NCBI RefSeq assembly: GCF_026544205.1
Contig: NZ_JALNUI010000016.1
Span: forward strand, 1 to 64,000
Source of the DNA: Curtobacterium sp. GC_Cur_3
Lineage (GTDB): Bacteria; Actinomycetota; Actinomycetes; Actinomycetales; Microbacteriaceae
DNA: 64,000 nucleotides
Reading direction: 5' to 3'
Made by a program: the position numbers and the translations under genes. Below the pieces are notes generated by a model that saw only the letters and a list, made by a program, of their open reading frames with translations, had not been told where the DNA came from and did not search any database. Every line of letters starts with the position of its first letter. Position 1 is the first letter of the stretch. Of this stretch, positions 1 through 7,645 are shown one piece after another.

Positions 1-8
1 CGCGACAC

Positions 9-51
9 CATCGCTGTCGTACGACGTCGAGCTTGTCGTTCCGAGTCGGGA
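9..51. repeat. Dispersed repeat family C, copy 1
   Basis: This 43-bp block contains the palindromic centre TCGTACGA and the words CATCGCTG and TTGTCGTTCC. It matches 41130-41172 at 42 of 43 positions, the only change being GAG(C/G)TTG. It is non-coding and lies 3' of the leftward gene ending at 94. Function is unknown; the near identity over 41 kb suggests a dispersed extragenic element. Confidence 0.75.
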
Positions 52-93
52 CGGGCGGAGCCGGCGGGGCGTTGGTCGGGAAAGGGGGGGGCG

Positions 94-684
94 TCAGCAG
101 TCGTCGGTGCGCGTGGGGTAGGCGGTGATGACTCGGTCGGTCGTGGCGGAGACGATGACCTTCACGAAGGCGTCCGGCGAGGGCGTCGTCCCGTCGTCGA
201 ACCGGACAGGAGCGGAATAGCAGACCTTGCCGTCACCCGCATCGACCGGGAAGCCCGACCGCGGCGCCGTCACGGCCGTCTTCACCGCGGTCAGCATCGC
301 GTCGTCCCAGTCGCGGTCGCCCGTCCCGGCGAGGACGTCCTGCCAGTCGCCGGTGTGCCGCACGCGGATGTGCTCGTAGCCCTGGCTGCTGTTCCCACAC
401 TGCAGGACGACCTGCCCGAGGGCGGCGGTCTGGTAGCGGGCGACCTCGGCGCGGCTGCTCCGGTCGCACGAGGCCAGCACGTCGTCCCCGGGCAGGTCCT
501 CCCCACGGCGGTCGATGACCACCGTGCCGTCGGCGGTCGCCGCGGCCGCGGGAGCCGTCGTCGCGCTGAGCACCGGGTCGTCGCCGCTCCGCTGCGCTCC
601 GAGGGCGAACCCTCCGGCGACGAGCCCGACGGCCACCACGACGGCCAGGCCGGCCACGACTGATCGGTTGCGCTGCGTCGGCAT
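94..684 (-). CDS. Secreted or membrane-anchored hypothetical protein
   Basis: A 196-aa protein of unrecognised family. Residues 1-7 are polar and basic (MPTQRNR), followed by one hydrophobic helix at about 8-30, so it is either secreted by Sec with a non-cleaved signal anchor or cleaved after the helix. The mature part has four cysteines (residues near 73, 96, 155 and the C-terminal residue 196), which could form two disulfides outside the cell. No catalytic motif is visible. It stands alone, leftward, with its ATG start at 684 and the leftward MFS gene upstream. Function is unknown. Confidence 0.7.
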   Translation of the reverse strand: MPTQRNRSVVAGLAVVVAVGLVAGGFALGAQRSGDDPVLSATTAPAAAATADGTVVIDRRGEDLPGDDVLASCDRSSRAEVARYQTAALGQVVLQCGNSSQGYEHIRVRHTGDWQDVLAGTGDRDWDDAMLTAVKTAVTAPRSGFPVDAGDGKVCYSAPVRFDDGTTPSPDAFVKVIVSATTDRVITAYPTRTDDC

Positions 685-759
685 GCGGCCAGTATGCCGG
701 AGGTGGGGCGAGCCTCCAGGCCGGGGCGGTGACGCACCGGACCGGAGGCTCGGAGCGGC

Positions 760-2040
760 TCAGGCGCGGGCGGCCAGTCGGATCCCGGCGACGACCGTGA
801 GCGCGGAGACGAGCAGCACGTACCCGACCAGGACCGGGAGCGTCGGGAGCACCAGGAGCGCGGCCCCGACCGCGACGACCGGCACGGTGAGCCCGGCGTA
901 GGCGATGAGGAACACGGCGGCGAGGACCCCGCCGCGCTGTCCCGGAGCGGCCAGGGCTCCGGCGCTGCCGATCGCGGCACGGAAGATCAGGCCGACGCCG
1001 GCACCGGCGACGACACCGCCGCCGATGAAGCCGGCGACCTGCAGGACCACGGCGGCACCGGCGAGGACCAGGAGCCCACCGACGAGCAGCACCATGCCGA
1101 GGCGGATCTGGGCCCGCTGCGAGAGCCGGGCGAAGACGAGCTGGGAGAGGGCGCTCGCGGCGAAGACGCCGAACGTGGTGGCGCCGGCAGCCAGCCGGTC
1201 GGTGACGTGGAAGGTGGTGCCGAGGAAGGTCGGCGCGACCGAGGTGAACAGGCCCTGCACCGCGAAGGCGGCGAAGGCCGCGACGCCGGCGGCCCAGAAC
1301 GCGGCGGACTTGCCTGCCGGTGCCTGCACGCGCTGGGGGCGGTAGGGAGCCGGCTGCTCGGGGCGGTCCACGGTCTCGGGGGCGGCGAGCACGGCGATGA
1401 ACGACACGACGAGCAGGACGACGAAGACGGCGTACGGCACCATCAGCGGGGCGCCGACGAACTCGGCCAGGGCACCGCCGATGAGCGCGCCGAGCGACAG
1501 ACCGCCGAGGTTCACGACGCCGGCCGCGACGCTCGCGCCCTTCGCGGACCGCGGGTCGCCGGTCGCCCGGACCCGGAGCTCCCCGAGGTGCGCGGTCGCC
1601 GTGGCGGTCAGCGTGCCGATGCCGAGCCCGGTGACGAAGCGGGCGACGATGAGCCCACTGACGTCGTTCCAGACGAGGAACAGCACGGCCGCCACCAGCT
1701 CGAGGGCGATCGAGACGAGGAGGAGCGGCTTGCGCCCGTGCACGTCGCTGAGGTGGCCGGCGAGCCAGAGGGACCCGACGACGCCGACGCCGTAGGCCGC
1801 GAACACGATCGTCGTCGTGAACGTCGGGAAGCCGTCGCGCGCCTGGTAGAGCACGTAGAGCGGTGCCGGGACGGTCGCGAAGGCCATCACCGCGAGGAAG
1901 GCGAAGGCGACGGCCCAGAAGCCGGCCTCGTGACGGCGGCGGGTGTGCGCGCGTCGGCCGCGAGGAGCGGGCACCCGGTCGTCGGGTGTGGTGGGGGTGG
2001 AAGCGGTGGGGGTCGCCGCGCTGTCCTGGACGCTGGTCAT
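760..2040 (-). CDS. MFS transporter (12-TM type)
   Basis: A 426-aa major facilitator superfamily permease. A cytoplasmic N-terminus of about 45 polar residues precedes the first helix (FWAVAFAFLAVMAFATVP). The loop 2-3 motif reads GHLSDVHGRKPLL, the MFS motif A, and about 12 hydrophobic helices follow, with an Arg/Ala tail. The ATG at 2040 is preferred; the frame stays open further upstream, but that part runs into the divergent LysR gene. It is divergent from a LysR-type gene across 81 bp, so that regulator probably controls it. Substrate is not evident; sugar or drug efflux are the usual roles. Confidence 0.88.
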   Translation of the reverse strand: MTSVQDSAATPTASTPTTPDDRVPAPRGRRAHTRRRHEAGFWAVAFAFLAVMAFATVPAPLYVLYQARDGFPTFTTTIVFAAYGVGVVGSLWLAGHLSDVHGRKPLLLVSIALELVAAVLFLVWNDVSGLIVARFVTGLGIGTLTATATAHLGELRVRATGDPRSAKGASVAAGVVNLGGLSLGALIGGALAEFVGAPLMVPYAVFVVLLVVSFIAVLAAPETVDRPEQPAPYRPQRVQAPAGKSAAFWAAGVAAFAAFAVQGLFTSVAPTFLGTTFHVTDRLAAGATTFGVFAASALSQLVFARLSQRAQIRLGMVLLVGGLLVLAGAAVVLQVAGFIGGGVVAGAGVGLIFRAAIGSAGALAAPGQRGGVLAAVFLIAYAGLTVPVVAVGAALLVLPTLPVLVGYVLLVSALTVVAGIRLAARA

Positions 2041-2121
2041 GGTGCCATCGTCGTCCCGCCGGGTCATCATGTCGAACGGATGTCCTTGATGTCCACCATC
2101 GATCTGGTCGATGATGGGCGC
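2041..2121. promoter_or_regulatory. Divergent promoter region with LysR-type box
   Basis: Only 81 bp separate the MFS and LysR starts. Inside lies the inverted repeat ATCGA-N5-TCGAT at 2098-2112, which contains the T-N11-A pattern (T at 2099, A at 2111) typical of LysR regulator sites. It sits just upstream of the LysR start, consistent with autoregulation plus control of the transporter. Binding is inferred. Confidence 0.5.
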
Positions 2122-2997
2122 ATGGAGACGCGTCTGCTCGAACAGTTCGTCGCCGTCGCGGACGAGGGCACCGTGACCCGCGCCGCCGAGCGGCTCTGGG
2201 CAGCACAGTCCACGGTCTCGGCGGGGATCGCGAGCCTCGAGCGGACGTTCGGCGTCCGGCTGTTCGACCGCACCGGCCGACAACTCGTGCTGACCACGGC
2301 GGGCGAGGACCTGCTCCCCCACGCCAGAGCGGTCCTGCAGTCCCTCGACCGGATGCAGGACCTGGCGACGGCGACGGACGCGGAGCTCCGCGGGCGGGTG
2401 CGGCTCGGGATCTTCACGAGCATGGACGTGGTCGACCTGATCGGGGTGCTCCGGACGTTCCGGGAGCGACACCCGCTCGTGGCCGTCGAGCTCATGACGT
2501 CACCGTCCGGCACGACCGGACTCGTGCAGGACCTGACGTCCGGGCGGCTCGACCTGGCCTACTGCGGCCTGCCCGTCGTGCCGGCCGGCGTCACCGTGGA
2601 GCCCCTCCGCGAGATGCCCTTCCGGGCCTTCGTCGCGACCGACCACCCGCTCGCCGGACGGGCCTCGGTCGCGCTGGCCGAGCTGGCGGACGAGCCGTTC
2701 ATCGACACGGCGCACGGCTTCGGCAACCGGGTGATCCTCGACCAGGCGCTCGAGCGGCTCGGGATCCGGCGGCGCATCGTCGCGGAGATGAACGACATGC
2801 CCGCCGTGGTGCGGTTTGCGACGGCGGGCCTCGGCGTGGGGGTCGTCCCGGACTCGGGCGTGGCACACGACGGGGTCGCGATCGACCTCGAGGACGACGT
2901 CGACCCGTTGCGCGTGGGGCTGGCCATGCGGACGACGCCGGCACCGAACCGGGCGACGCAGGCACTCGCGCAGGACATCGTCGCCGCGCGGCGCTGA
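2122..2997 (+). CDS. LysR family transcriptional regulator
   Basis: A 291-aa regulator. Residues 1-60 form the winged helix-turn-helix (METRLLEQFVAVADEG, then VTRAAERLWAAQSTVS, ending at FGVRLFDR), followed by a periplasmic-binding-like effector domain from about 90 (GRVRLGIFTSMD) to the end. Length and order are standard for the family. ATG at 2122 was chosen because it starts exactly at the HTH; the frame is open upstream but that part has no family similarity. It probably regulates the divergent MFS gene and itself in response to a small molecule that cannot be deduced. Confidence 0.9.
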   Translation: METRLLEQFVAVADEGTVTRAAERLWAAQSTVSAGIASLERTFGVRLFDRTGRQLVLTTAGEDLLPHARAVLQSLDRMQDLATATDAELRGRVRLGIFTSMDVVDLIGVLRTFRERHPLVAVELMTSPSGTTGLVQDLTSGRLDLAYCGLPVVPAGVTVEPLREMPFRAFVATDHPLAGRASVALAELADEPFIDTAHGFGNRVILDQALERLGIRRRIVAEMNDMPAVVRFATAGLGVGVVPDSGVAHDGVAIDLEDDVDPLRVGLAMRTTPAPNRATQALAQDIVAARR

Positions 2998-3049
2998 CTG
3001 CGGCGATGACCGCGGCGCAGCGCCGCGGGCGGGACGGGCCCCGGGTGGG

Positions 3050-4540
3050 TCAGGCGTCGAGGAGGGGCGCGACGCGGTCGACGGAGCGCTGGGCAGCGGC
3101 GGAGGACGCCACGAACCCGATCACCACGATGCCGACACCGATCCCGACGACGATCCACCACATCGCGTGCGTGGCGACGGCGAACCCGGCGCCGACGCTC
3201 GCGACCGCGCTGGCGCCGGTGACGGTCCCGGCGAGGGCGACGCCGAGCGACACCCCGGTCTGCCGGCTCGTCGAGGCCACGGCCGCGGCGGACCCGGCCT
3301 GGGCGCGGGGCATGCCCGAGACGGCCGTGTTCGTGATCGGGGCGTTCACCATGCCGAACCCGAAGCCGAACAGCACGAAGGCGACGACGAGCACCCACAT
3401 CGGCGTGGTGGCGTCGATCGTCGTGAGGACGGCTCCGGCACCGCCGATGCCGATCCCGGCGAGCACGAGGGGGACCCGCGTGCCGAACGACCCGACGAGC
3501 CGCCCGGACACCGGCGACATCACCATGGTGGCGAGTGCCGCGGGCAGGGTCCAGAGACCGGACTCGAACGGGGACATCCCCCGGACCTCCTGCAGGTAGA
3601 GCGCGTTGAGGAACAGGAACGCCCCGTTCGCCCCGAACGCCGCCACCGCGGTGAGCACGGCGGACGAGAACGGGATGCTGCCGAAGAACCGGACGTCGAT
3701 GAGCGGCTCCGTGCGACGGCGTTCGACGGCAACCAGCAGCGCCAGGGACCCGGCGGCCACCACGAAGAGCCCGAGCGCTCCGGGCGAGGTCCAACCGAGG
3801 CGCGGCCCCTCGATGAGCCCGCCCACCAGCGTCGCGAGCAGCACGATGACGAGCAGCTGTCCGACCGGGTCGAGTCGACGGGGCTTGGGTGACCGGGACT
3901 CGGGGACGAACAGGAAGGTCAGGACGATCGCGGCGATGCCGATCGGCACGTTGATCCAGAAGATCGCGCGCCACCCGACGGTGTCCGTGAGCGCCCCGCC
4001 GACGAGCGGCCCGACACCCATCGAGACGCCGACGACCGCGCCCCAGACACCGACGGCCCGTGCGCGTTCCTTGGCGTCGTCGAACGTCGCCGTGATGATC
4101 GACATGGCGACCGGGTTCATCATCGAACCGCCGACGGCCTGCACCATGCGGAAGACGACGAGCCACCCCACGCTCGGCGCGAGCGAGCAGAGCAACGACC
4201 CGAGCGTGAACAGCGCGAGACCGATCTGGAAGGTCCGGCGGCGTCCGATGCGGTCGGCGGTGGAGCCCGAGAGCATCAGGAGGCTGGCGAGCACGAGCGT
4301 ATAGGCGTCGATGGTCCACTGCAGCCCGCTGATGCTGCTGTGGAGCTCGCGGCCGATCGACGGCAGCGCGACGTTCACCACCGTGGCGTCCATCGAGACG
4401 ATGAACAGGCTCATGCAGCAGACCGCGAGGATGAGGTACCGGTGGCGGTACCGGTCCGGGAGCGCCTGGTCAGTCGGCGCCGGGCGCCGGACGTCAGTGG
4501 AAGCCGTCGTTGTCTCCTTCACCCGGGGTCTTGTGACCAC
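3050..4540 (-). CDS. DHA2-type MFS multidrug efflux transporter
   Basis: A 496-aa proton-coupled drug antiporter of the EmrB/QacA (DHA2, 14-helix) group. Helix 1 carries SMDATVVNVALPSIG, the DHA2 motif; loop 2-3 has GSTADRIGRRRTF (motif A); helix 5 has GVGPLVGGAL (motif C of antiporters). The GTG at 4540 overlaps the upstream small gene by 47 bp; a second in-frame GTG at 4522 is an equally plausible start. Overlap suggests translation coupled to the two membrane-protein genes upstream. Probable role is export of toxic hydrophobic compounds. Confidence 0.88.
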   Translation of the reverse strand: MVTRPRVKETTTASTDVRRPAPTDQALPDRYRHRYLILAVCCMSLFIVSMDATVVNVALPSIGRELHSSISGLQWTIDAYTLVLASLLMLSGSTADRIGRRRTFQIGLALFTLGSLLCSLAPSVGWLVVFRMVQAVGGSMMNPVAMSIITATFDDAKERARAVGVWGAVVGVSMGVGPLVGGALTDTVGWRAIFWINVPIGIAAIVLTFLFVPESRSPKPRRLDPVGQLLVIVLLATLVGGLIEGPRLGWTSPGALGLFVVAAGSLALLVAVERRRTEPLIDVRFFGSIPFSSAVLTAVAAFGANGAFLFLNALYLQEVRGMSPFESGLWTLPAALATMVMSPVSGRLVGSFGTRVPLVLAGIGIGGAGAVLTTIDATTPMWVLVVAFVLFGFGFGMVNAPITNTAVSGMPRAQAGSAAAVASTSRQTGVSLGVALAGTVTGASAVASVGAGFAVATHAMWWIVVGIGVGIVVIGFVASSAAAQRSVDRVAPLLDA

Positions 4541-4757
4541 CGAGCATGTCGTTGTCGTCCTGGTCGCTCGTGGAGGCGAGCTGCAGCATCGCGAGGACCA
4601 CCACGACCACGATGAACGCGACGCCGAGGAAGATCAGGGCGAGCATGACCTCCCGCGTCGAGAGCAGCACGACGAGCCCGGTGAACACCGCGATGATCGC
4701 GGAGATCCCGAGGAGCTCGACCGGGCGCATGCGGTCACGACGGCTGGGGTTGGTCAT
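4494..4757 (-). CDS. Small two-helix membrane protein
   Basis: An 87-aa protein with a basic N-terminus (NPSRRDRMR), two hydrophobic helices (about 12-33 and 36-60) and an acidic, Gly-rich cytosolic or exterior tail (SDQDDNDMLGG onward). The ATG at 4757 overlaps the stop of the upstream gene as ATGA, and its 3' end overlaps the start of the efflux pump. No family recognised. The tight coupling suggests a partner or accessory to its neighbours, but this is inference. Confidence 0.75.
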   Translation of the reverse strand: MTNPSRRDRMRPVELLGISAIIAVFTGLVVLLSTREVMLALIFLGVAFIVVVVVLAMLQLASTSDQDDNDMLGGHKTPGEGDNDGFH

Positions 4758-5413
4758 GCGTGTGGTGCTCCGTCCGGGGACACTGCCGGAGCAGTCGTCC
4801 CCCACTTGTGCGAGAGGCCGGCGATCACGTGGAAGACCGCCGTGATGGCGAGGTAGGCGCCGAGCAGGCCGACGAGGACGATCGAGGCGTCGAGCGTGCC
4901 GCTCACGCGCTCGACCCCGCCGAGCTGCTGGGAGTAGTCCGGCGGCGTCACGAGGAACGCGATCGCCAGCAGCAGGGTGAGCCCGCCGATCGTGGACCAG
5001 TCGCGCGAGAACGGCGACCGGCCGCGGGACCGCAGACCCTGCGTGAGTTCGAGTGCACCCGTCAGGACGGCGAACGCGACGACCACGGCGATGAAGGCCG
5101 GCAGCCCGAACCCGTTGCACGCGATGCCGACGGCACCGGCGACGACGCTGACGACGGCCTGCACGAGCGCGGTGCGGCGCGAGCGCGGGTCGTCACGCAG
5201 CCGGGTGGCGCTGCCGATGCCGACGACGGCGCCGTCGACGATCGCGAAGACGCCGAACAGCAGCAGGCCGTAACCGGCGGCGTGGTTCGACGAGAAGGTG
5301 ATGACGAGCGCGATGACCGCGGCGGGGACGGCCCGCAGGACGGGGATCGGCCAGTACCGCGCGCGCTGGTGTGCGTCGGCGACGGAGTCGGACACGAGAC
5401 CTCTTTCGGGCAT
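4754..5413 (-). CDS. DUF308-like (HdeD-type) membrane protein
   Basis: A 219-aa integral membrane protein with about six helices arranged as pairs, beginning WPIPVLRAVPAAVIALVITF and including GLLLFGVFAIVDGAVVG, a pattern seen in HdeD/DUF308 proteins linked with acid resistance in enterobacteria. It is first in a three-gene coupled run (stop overlaps the next start by ATGA). Its start at 5413 is ATG. Assignment rests on helix layout and the repeated F(A/G)xxDG-type turn; function in actinobacteria is not established. Confidence 0.7.
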   Translation of the reverse strand: MPERGLVSDSVADAHQRARYWPIPVLRAVPAAVIALVITFSSNHAAGYGLLLFGVFAIVDGAVVGIGSATRLRDDPRSRRTALVQAVVSVVAGAVGIACNGFGLPAFIAVVVAFAVLTGALELTQGLRSRGRSPFSRDWSTIGGLTLLLAIAFLVTPPDYSQQLGGVERVSGTLDASIVLVGLLGAYLAITAVFHVIAGLSHKWGTTAPAVSPDGAPHA

Positions 5414-5467
5414 GTTGATCGTGTTCCGATCCTACCGCCGAGCCGGTGTGCCCCGATCCGCCAGGGC

Positions 5468-5508
5468 CCCGTCGGCGCTGAGGATCCGAGAACCTCAGCG
5501 CCGACGGG
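5468..5508 (-). terminator. Perfect 16-bp stem-loop terminator
   Basis: Arms at 5468-5483 and 5493-5508 (CCCGTCGGCGCTGAGG and its exact complement) enclose a 9-nt loop. It lies 3' of the leftward DUF11 gene ending at 5554 and before the next leftward gene. No U-tract follows, as is common in high-GC actinobacteria. It probably ends the adhesin transcript. Confidence 0.7.
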
Positions 5509-5545
5509 ACAGATGCCGAAGGGACAGGTGCCGACGGGACACCTG
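5501..5545. repeat. 15-bp tandem repeat, three copies
   Basis: Units start at 5501, 5516 and 5531, each of the form CCGA(C/A)GGGACA(G/C)(A/G/C)TG. The third unit forms a short hairpin with the second (ACAGGTG against CACCTGT). It lies between the terminator stem and the stop codon of the DUF11 gene. It is probably a slippage duplication. Confidence 0.7.
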
Positions 5546-5553
5546 TCGCCGGC

Positions 5554-7530
5554 TCAGTCGCTCACGGCACTGCCGGGCATCGCCGCCCCGCGCACCGACT
5601 CCTCCTGAGCACGGTGTCGGCGCCGCGCGAGCACCCAGCAGCCACCACCCAGGACGAGGAGCAGGACGCCGATGCCCGCGGCGAGCGCCGTGCCCGCGGC
5701 ACCCGTGTACGCGAGCGCACCCGGTCCCGATGACGTCCGCTGCGCAGCGGGGTGCCCGCCATCACCACGGTCGGTCACCGGAGCGGTCGTCGCGCCCGCG
5801 GTCGGGCTGCCGCTGGGGCGCGGGGACGGCGACGCGGTCGGGGCGGGCCCGGGCGTGGCACCGGCGTCCGGGTCGCCCGGCCGCGGCACGACGATCGCGA
5901 CCGCGTCCGAGGGGTCACCGCCGTCCGGGTCGCTCGGGGAGGTCGCCGTCGCCACGTTCACCACGTCGGAGCCGTCGCCGCGGTACTCGGGGTCAAGGAC
6001 CGCCCGGATGTGGAACTCGTGTTCCTGTCCCACCGCGAGCGACGCACCCGAGCGACACGTCACGTGCTGCCCCTCGGCGGCGCAGTCGTCGTCGGACCCG
6101 GTGAACGCCATGGCGGCGGGCAGGTCGTCCACGGCGCCGACGTCCCGCGCCACGGCGGGGCCCCGGTTGCGGGCGGTGACGACGTACTCGACCTCGTCAC
6201 CGGGCTCGACGTCCGACGACGGCGTGACCCGTTTGTCCGTCTCCAGGTCGGCGCGCACGGTGATCGGCGTGGTGGCAGTGGAGGTGTTGTCGGACTCGTC
6301 CGAGTCGGCCAGGCCCGGTGCCACGTCGATGGTCGCGACGCTCGTGAGCTCGCCGGTCGCCGCGGGGTCCAGCGAGCCCTCGATGGTGACGGTCGCCGTG
6401 CCCCCGCGGACCAGGTCGAGCGCGGTGTCGACGTCCCCGGTCCCGCTGGCGTCGGCGCAGCCCGAGCCGTCGGAGGCCGAGCAGCTCCAGGTCACGTCGC
6501 TGAGCTGGTCGGGGACGTCGACCGTGAACGGGCTCGGGTCGGAGTCGTTGCGGCCCGGGTTGGAGGCGTGCACGGTGTACCGGACACGGTCGCCCGCGAC
6601 CGCCGGGGCCGTCTCGTGCTCGACGCGCAGGTCGGCGGGCTGCGCCACCCGGAGGGCGTCGATCTCGTGGATGCTCCGGAAGGCGCCCGTCGCGCCGGTG
6701 AAGCCGAGCCGCAGGGTGTCCGGCAGCGGGGCCTGTCCGTCGCCGCCGAGCTGGACGTCGCCGAGCACGGTGGTCATGACGCCGTTCGCGGTCACCCGGA
6801 CGGTCAGGTCGAGTCCGTCGTCCCCGGGCTGGAGGGTGACCCGCACGGTGCGGGTGGTGGGCCCGTCCGTCGTCACGCCACCGGGAGCGGGGGCGCTGTC
6901 GACGTACCGGTACCCGTCGGTCCCGGTGCCGGAGCCGCGCACGGTGACGGTGTCCGGCTGCTGCCCGGGACCGCTGTCGTTGATCGGCAGCGAGAAGTTG
7001 CCGTAGAGGTCCAGGGCCACGGCCGCGAAGCCGCCTGGCAGCCCCGGCGTCTCACAGGGGCCGCTGCCCTGGTTCTGCTCGGTCCGGCAGGCGTAGCCGA
7101 GTGCGGCACCGGTCCCGCCGACCCCGGGTGCCGCGGCGCCGTCGGCCAGGTACAGGAGCAGTCCGTCCGCGCCGCGGTCGACCGGCGAGTACATGGCGTA
7201 GTCGAACTCGACGTCGAGACCGAGCCCGGACGGGAAGGCGTCGTCCATGGCCCAGGCACCCGCTCGACCGAACTCGGCGGGCGTCAGCCGGAGCCGCCCG
7301 TCGACGATCGCCGCGCTGCCGGTCAGCGTGCCGCCGCTGCCGGTGGTGAAGTCGTTCACGTAGGGGAACGTGAGGTCGTCGGCCTGCGCCGGACCGGGTC
7401 CGAGCGGCGCGACGAGGACGGCGGTCGCGGCTGCTGCGGCACCGAGACCGAGTAGCCGTCGCATCGCGGAAGACCGGCGAGGACGAGCGGGTGGGGCGGG
7501 TGGCGGTGGTGGTTTCGCTGGTGATGTCAT
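5554..7530 (-). CDS. Sortase-anchored surface protein with lectin-like and DUF11 domains
   Basis: A 658-aa surface protein. Order: Pro-rich basic start, signal peptide about 23-50 ending PAQADD; a concanavalin/L-type-lectin-like domain about 50-275 (FDYAMYSPVDRGADGLLLYL, GFAAVALDLYGNFS); two DUF11-like beta-sandwich domains about 280-400 and 405-535; a Pro/Ser/Thr wall spacer; LAYTG at about 606-610, one hydrophobic helix and RRRHR tail. LAXTG is the known class E sortase signal of high-GC actinobacteria, so wall anchoring is expected. Likely an adhesin binding glycans. ATG at 7530 was chosen; 7464 is an alternative that starts at the signal helix. Confidence 0.85.
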   Translation of the reverse strand: MTSPAKPPPPPAPPARPRRSSAMRRLLGLGAAAAATAVLVAPLGPGPAQADDLTFPYVNDFTTGSGGTLTGSAAIVDGRLRLTPAEFGRAGAWAMDDAFPSGLGLDVEFDYAMYSPVDRGADGLLLYLADGAAAPGVGGTGAALGYACRTEQNQGSGPCETPGLPGGFAAVALDLYGNFSLPINDSGPGQQPDTVTVRGSGTGTDGYRYVDSAPAPGGVTTDGPTTRTVRVTLQPGDDGLDLTVRVTANGVMTTVLGDVQLGGDGQAPLPDTLRLGFTGATGAFRSIHEIDALRVAQPADLRVEHETAPAVAGDRVRYTVHASNPGRNDSDPSPFTVDVPDQLSDVTWSCSASDGSGCADASGTGDVDTALDLVRGGTATVTIEGSLDPAATGELTSVATIDVAPGLADSDESDNTSTATTPITVRADLETDKRVTPSSDVEPGDEVEYVVTARNRGPAVARDVGAVDDLPAAMAFTGSDDDCAAEGQHVTCRSGASLAVGQEHEFHIRAVLDPEYRGDGSDVVNVATATSPSDPDGGDPSDAVAIVVPRPGDPDAGATPGPAPTASPSPRPSGSPTAGATTAPVTDRGDGGHPAAQRTSSGPGALAYTGAAGTALAAGIGVLLLVLGGGCWVLARRRHRAQEESVRGAAMPGSAVSD

Positions 7531-7645
7531 GCCACCGATGCTCGCGACCGGGCAGCGACCACACGACGGGGCCGGGTCCATCTGTGGAACCCGGCCCCGA
7601 GCCTCCTGGCTGTGGAGGAATGAGACCGAAGCGATCAGCCGACCG

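Noticed and set aside
2041..2472. N-terminal extension of the MFS gene
   Set aside because: The upstream open frame overlaps the divergent LysR gene and has no membrane or family character.
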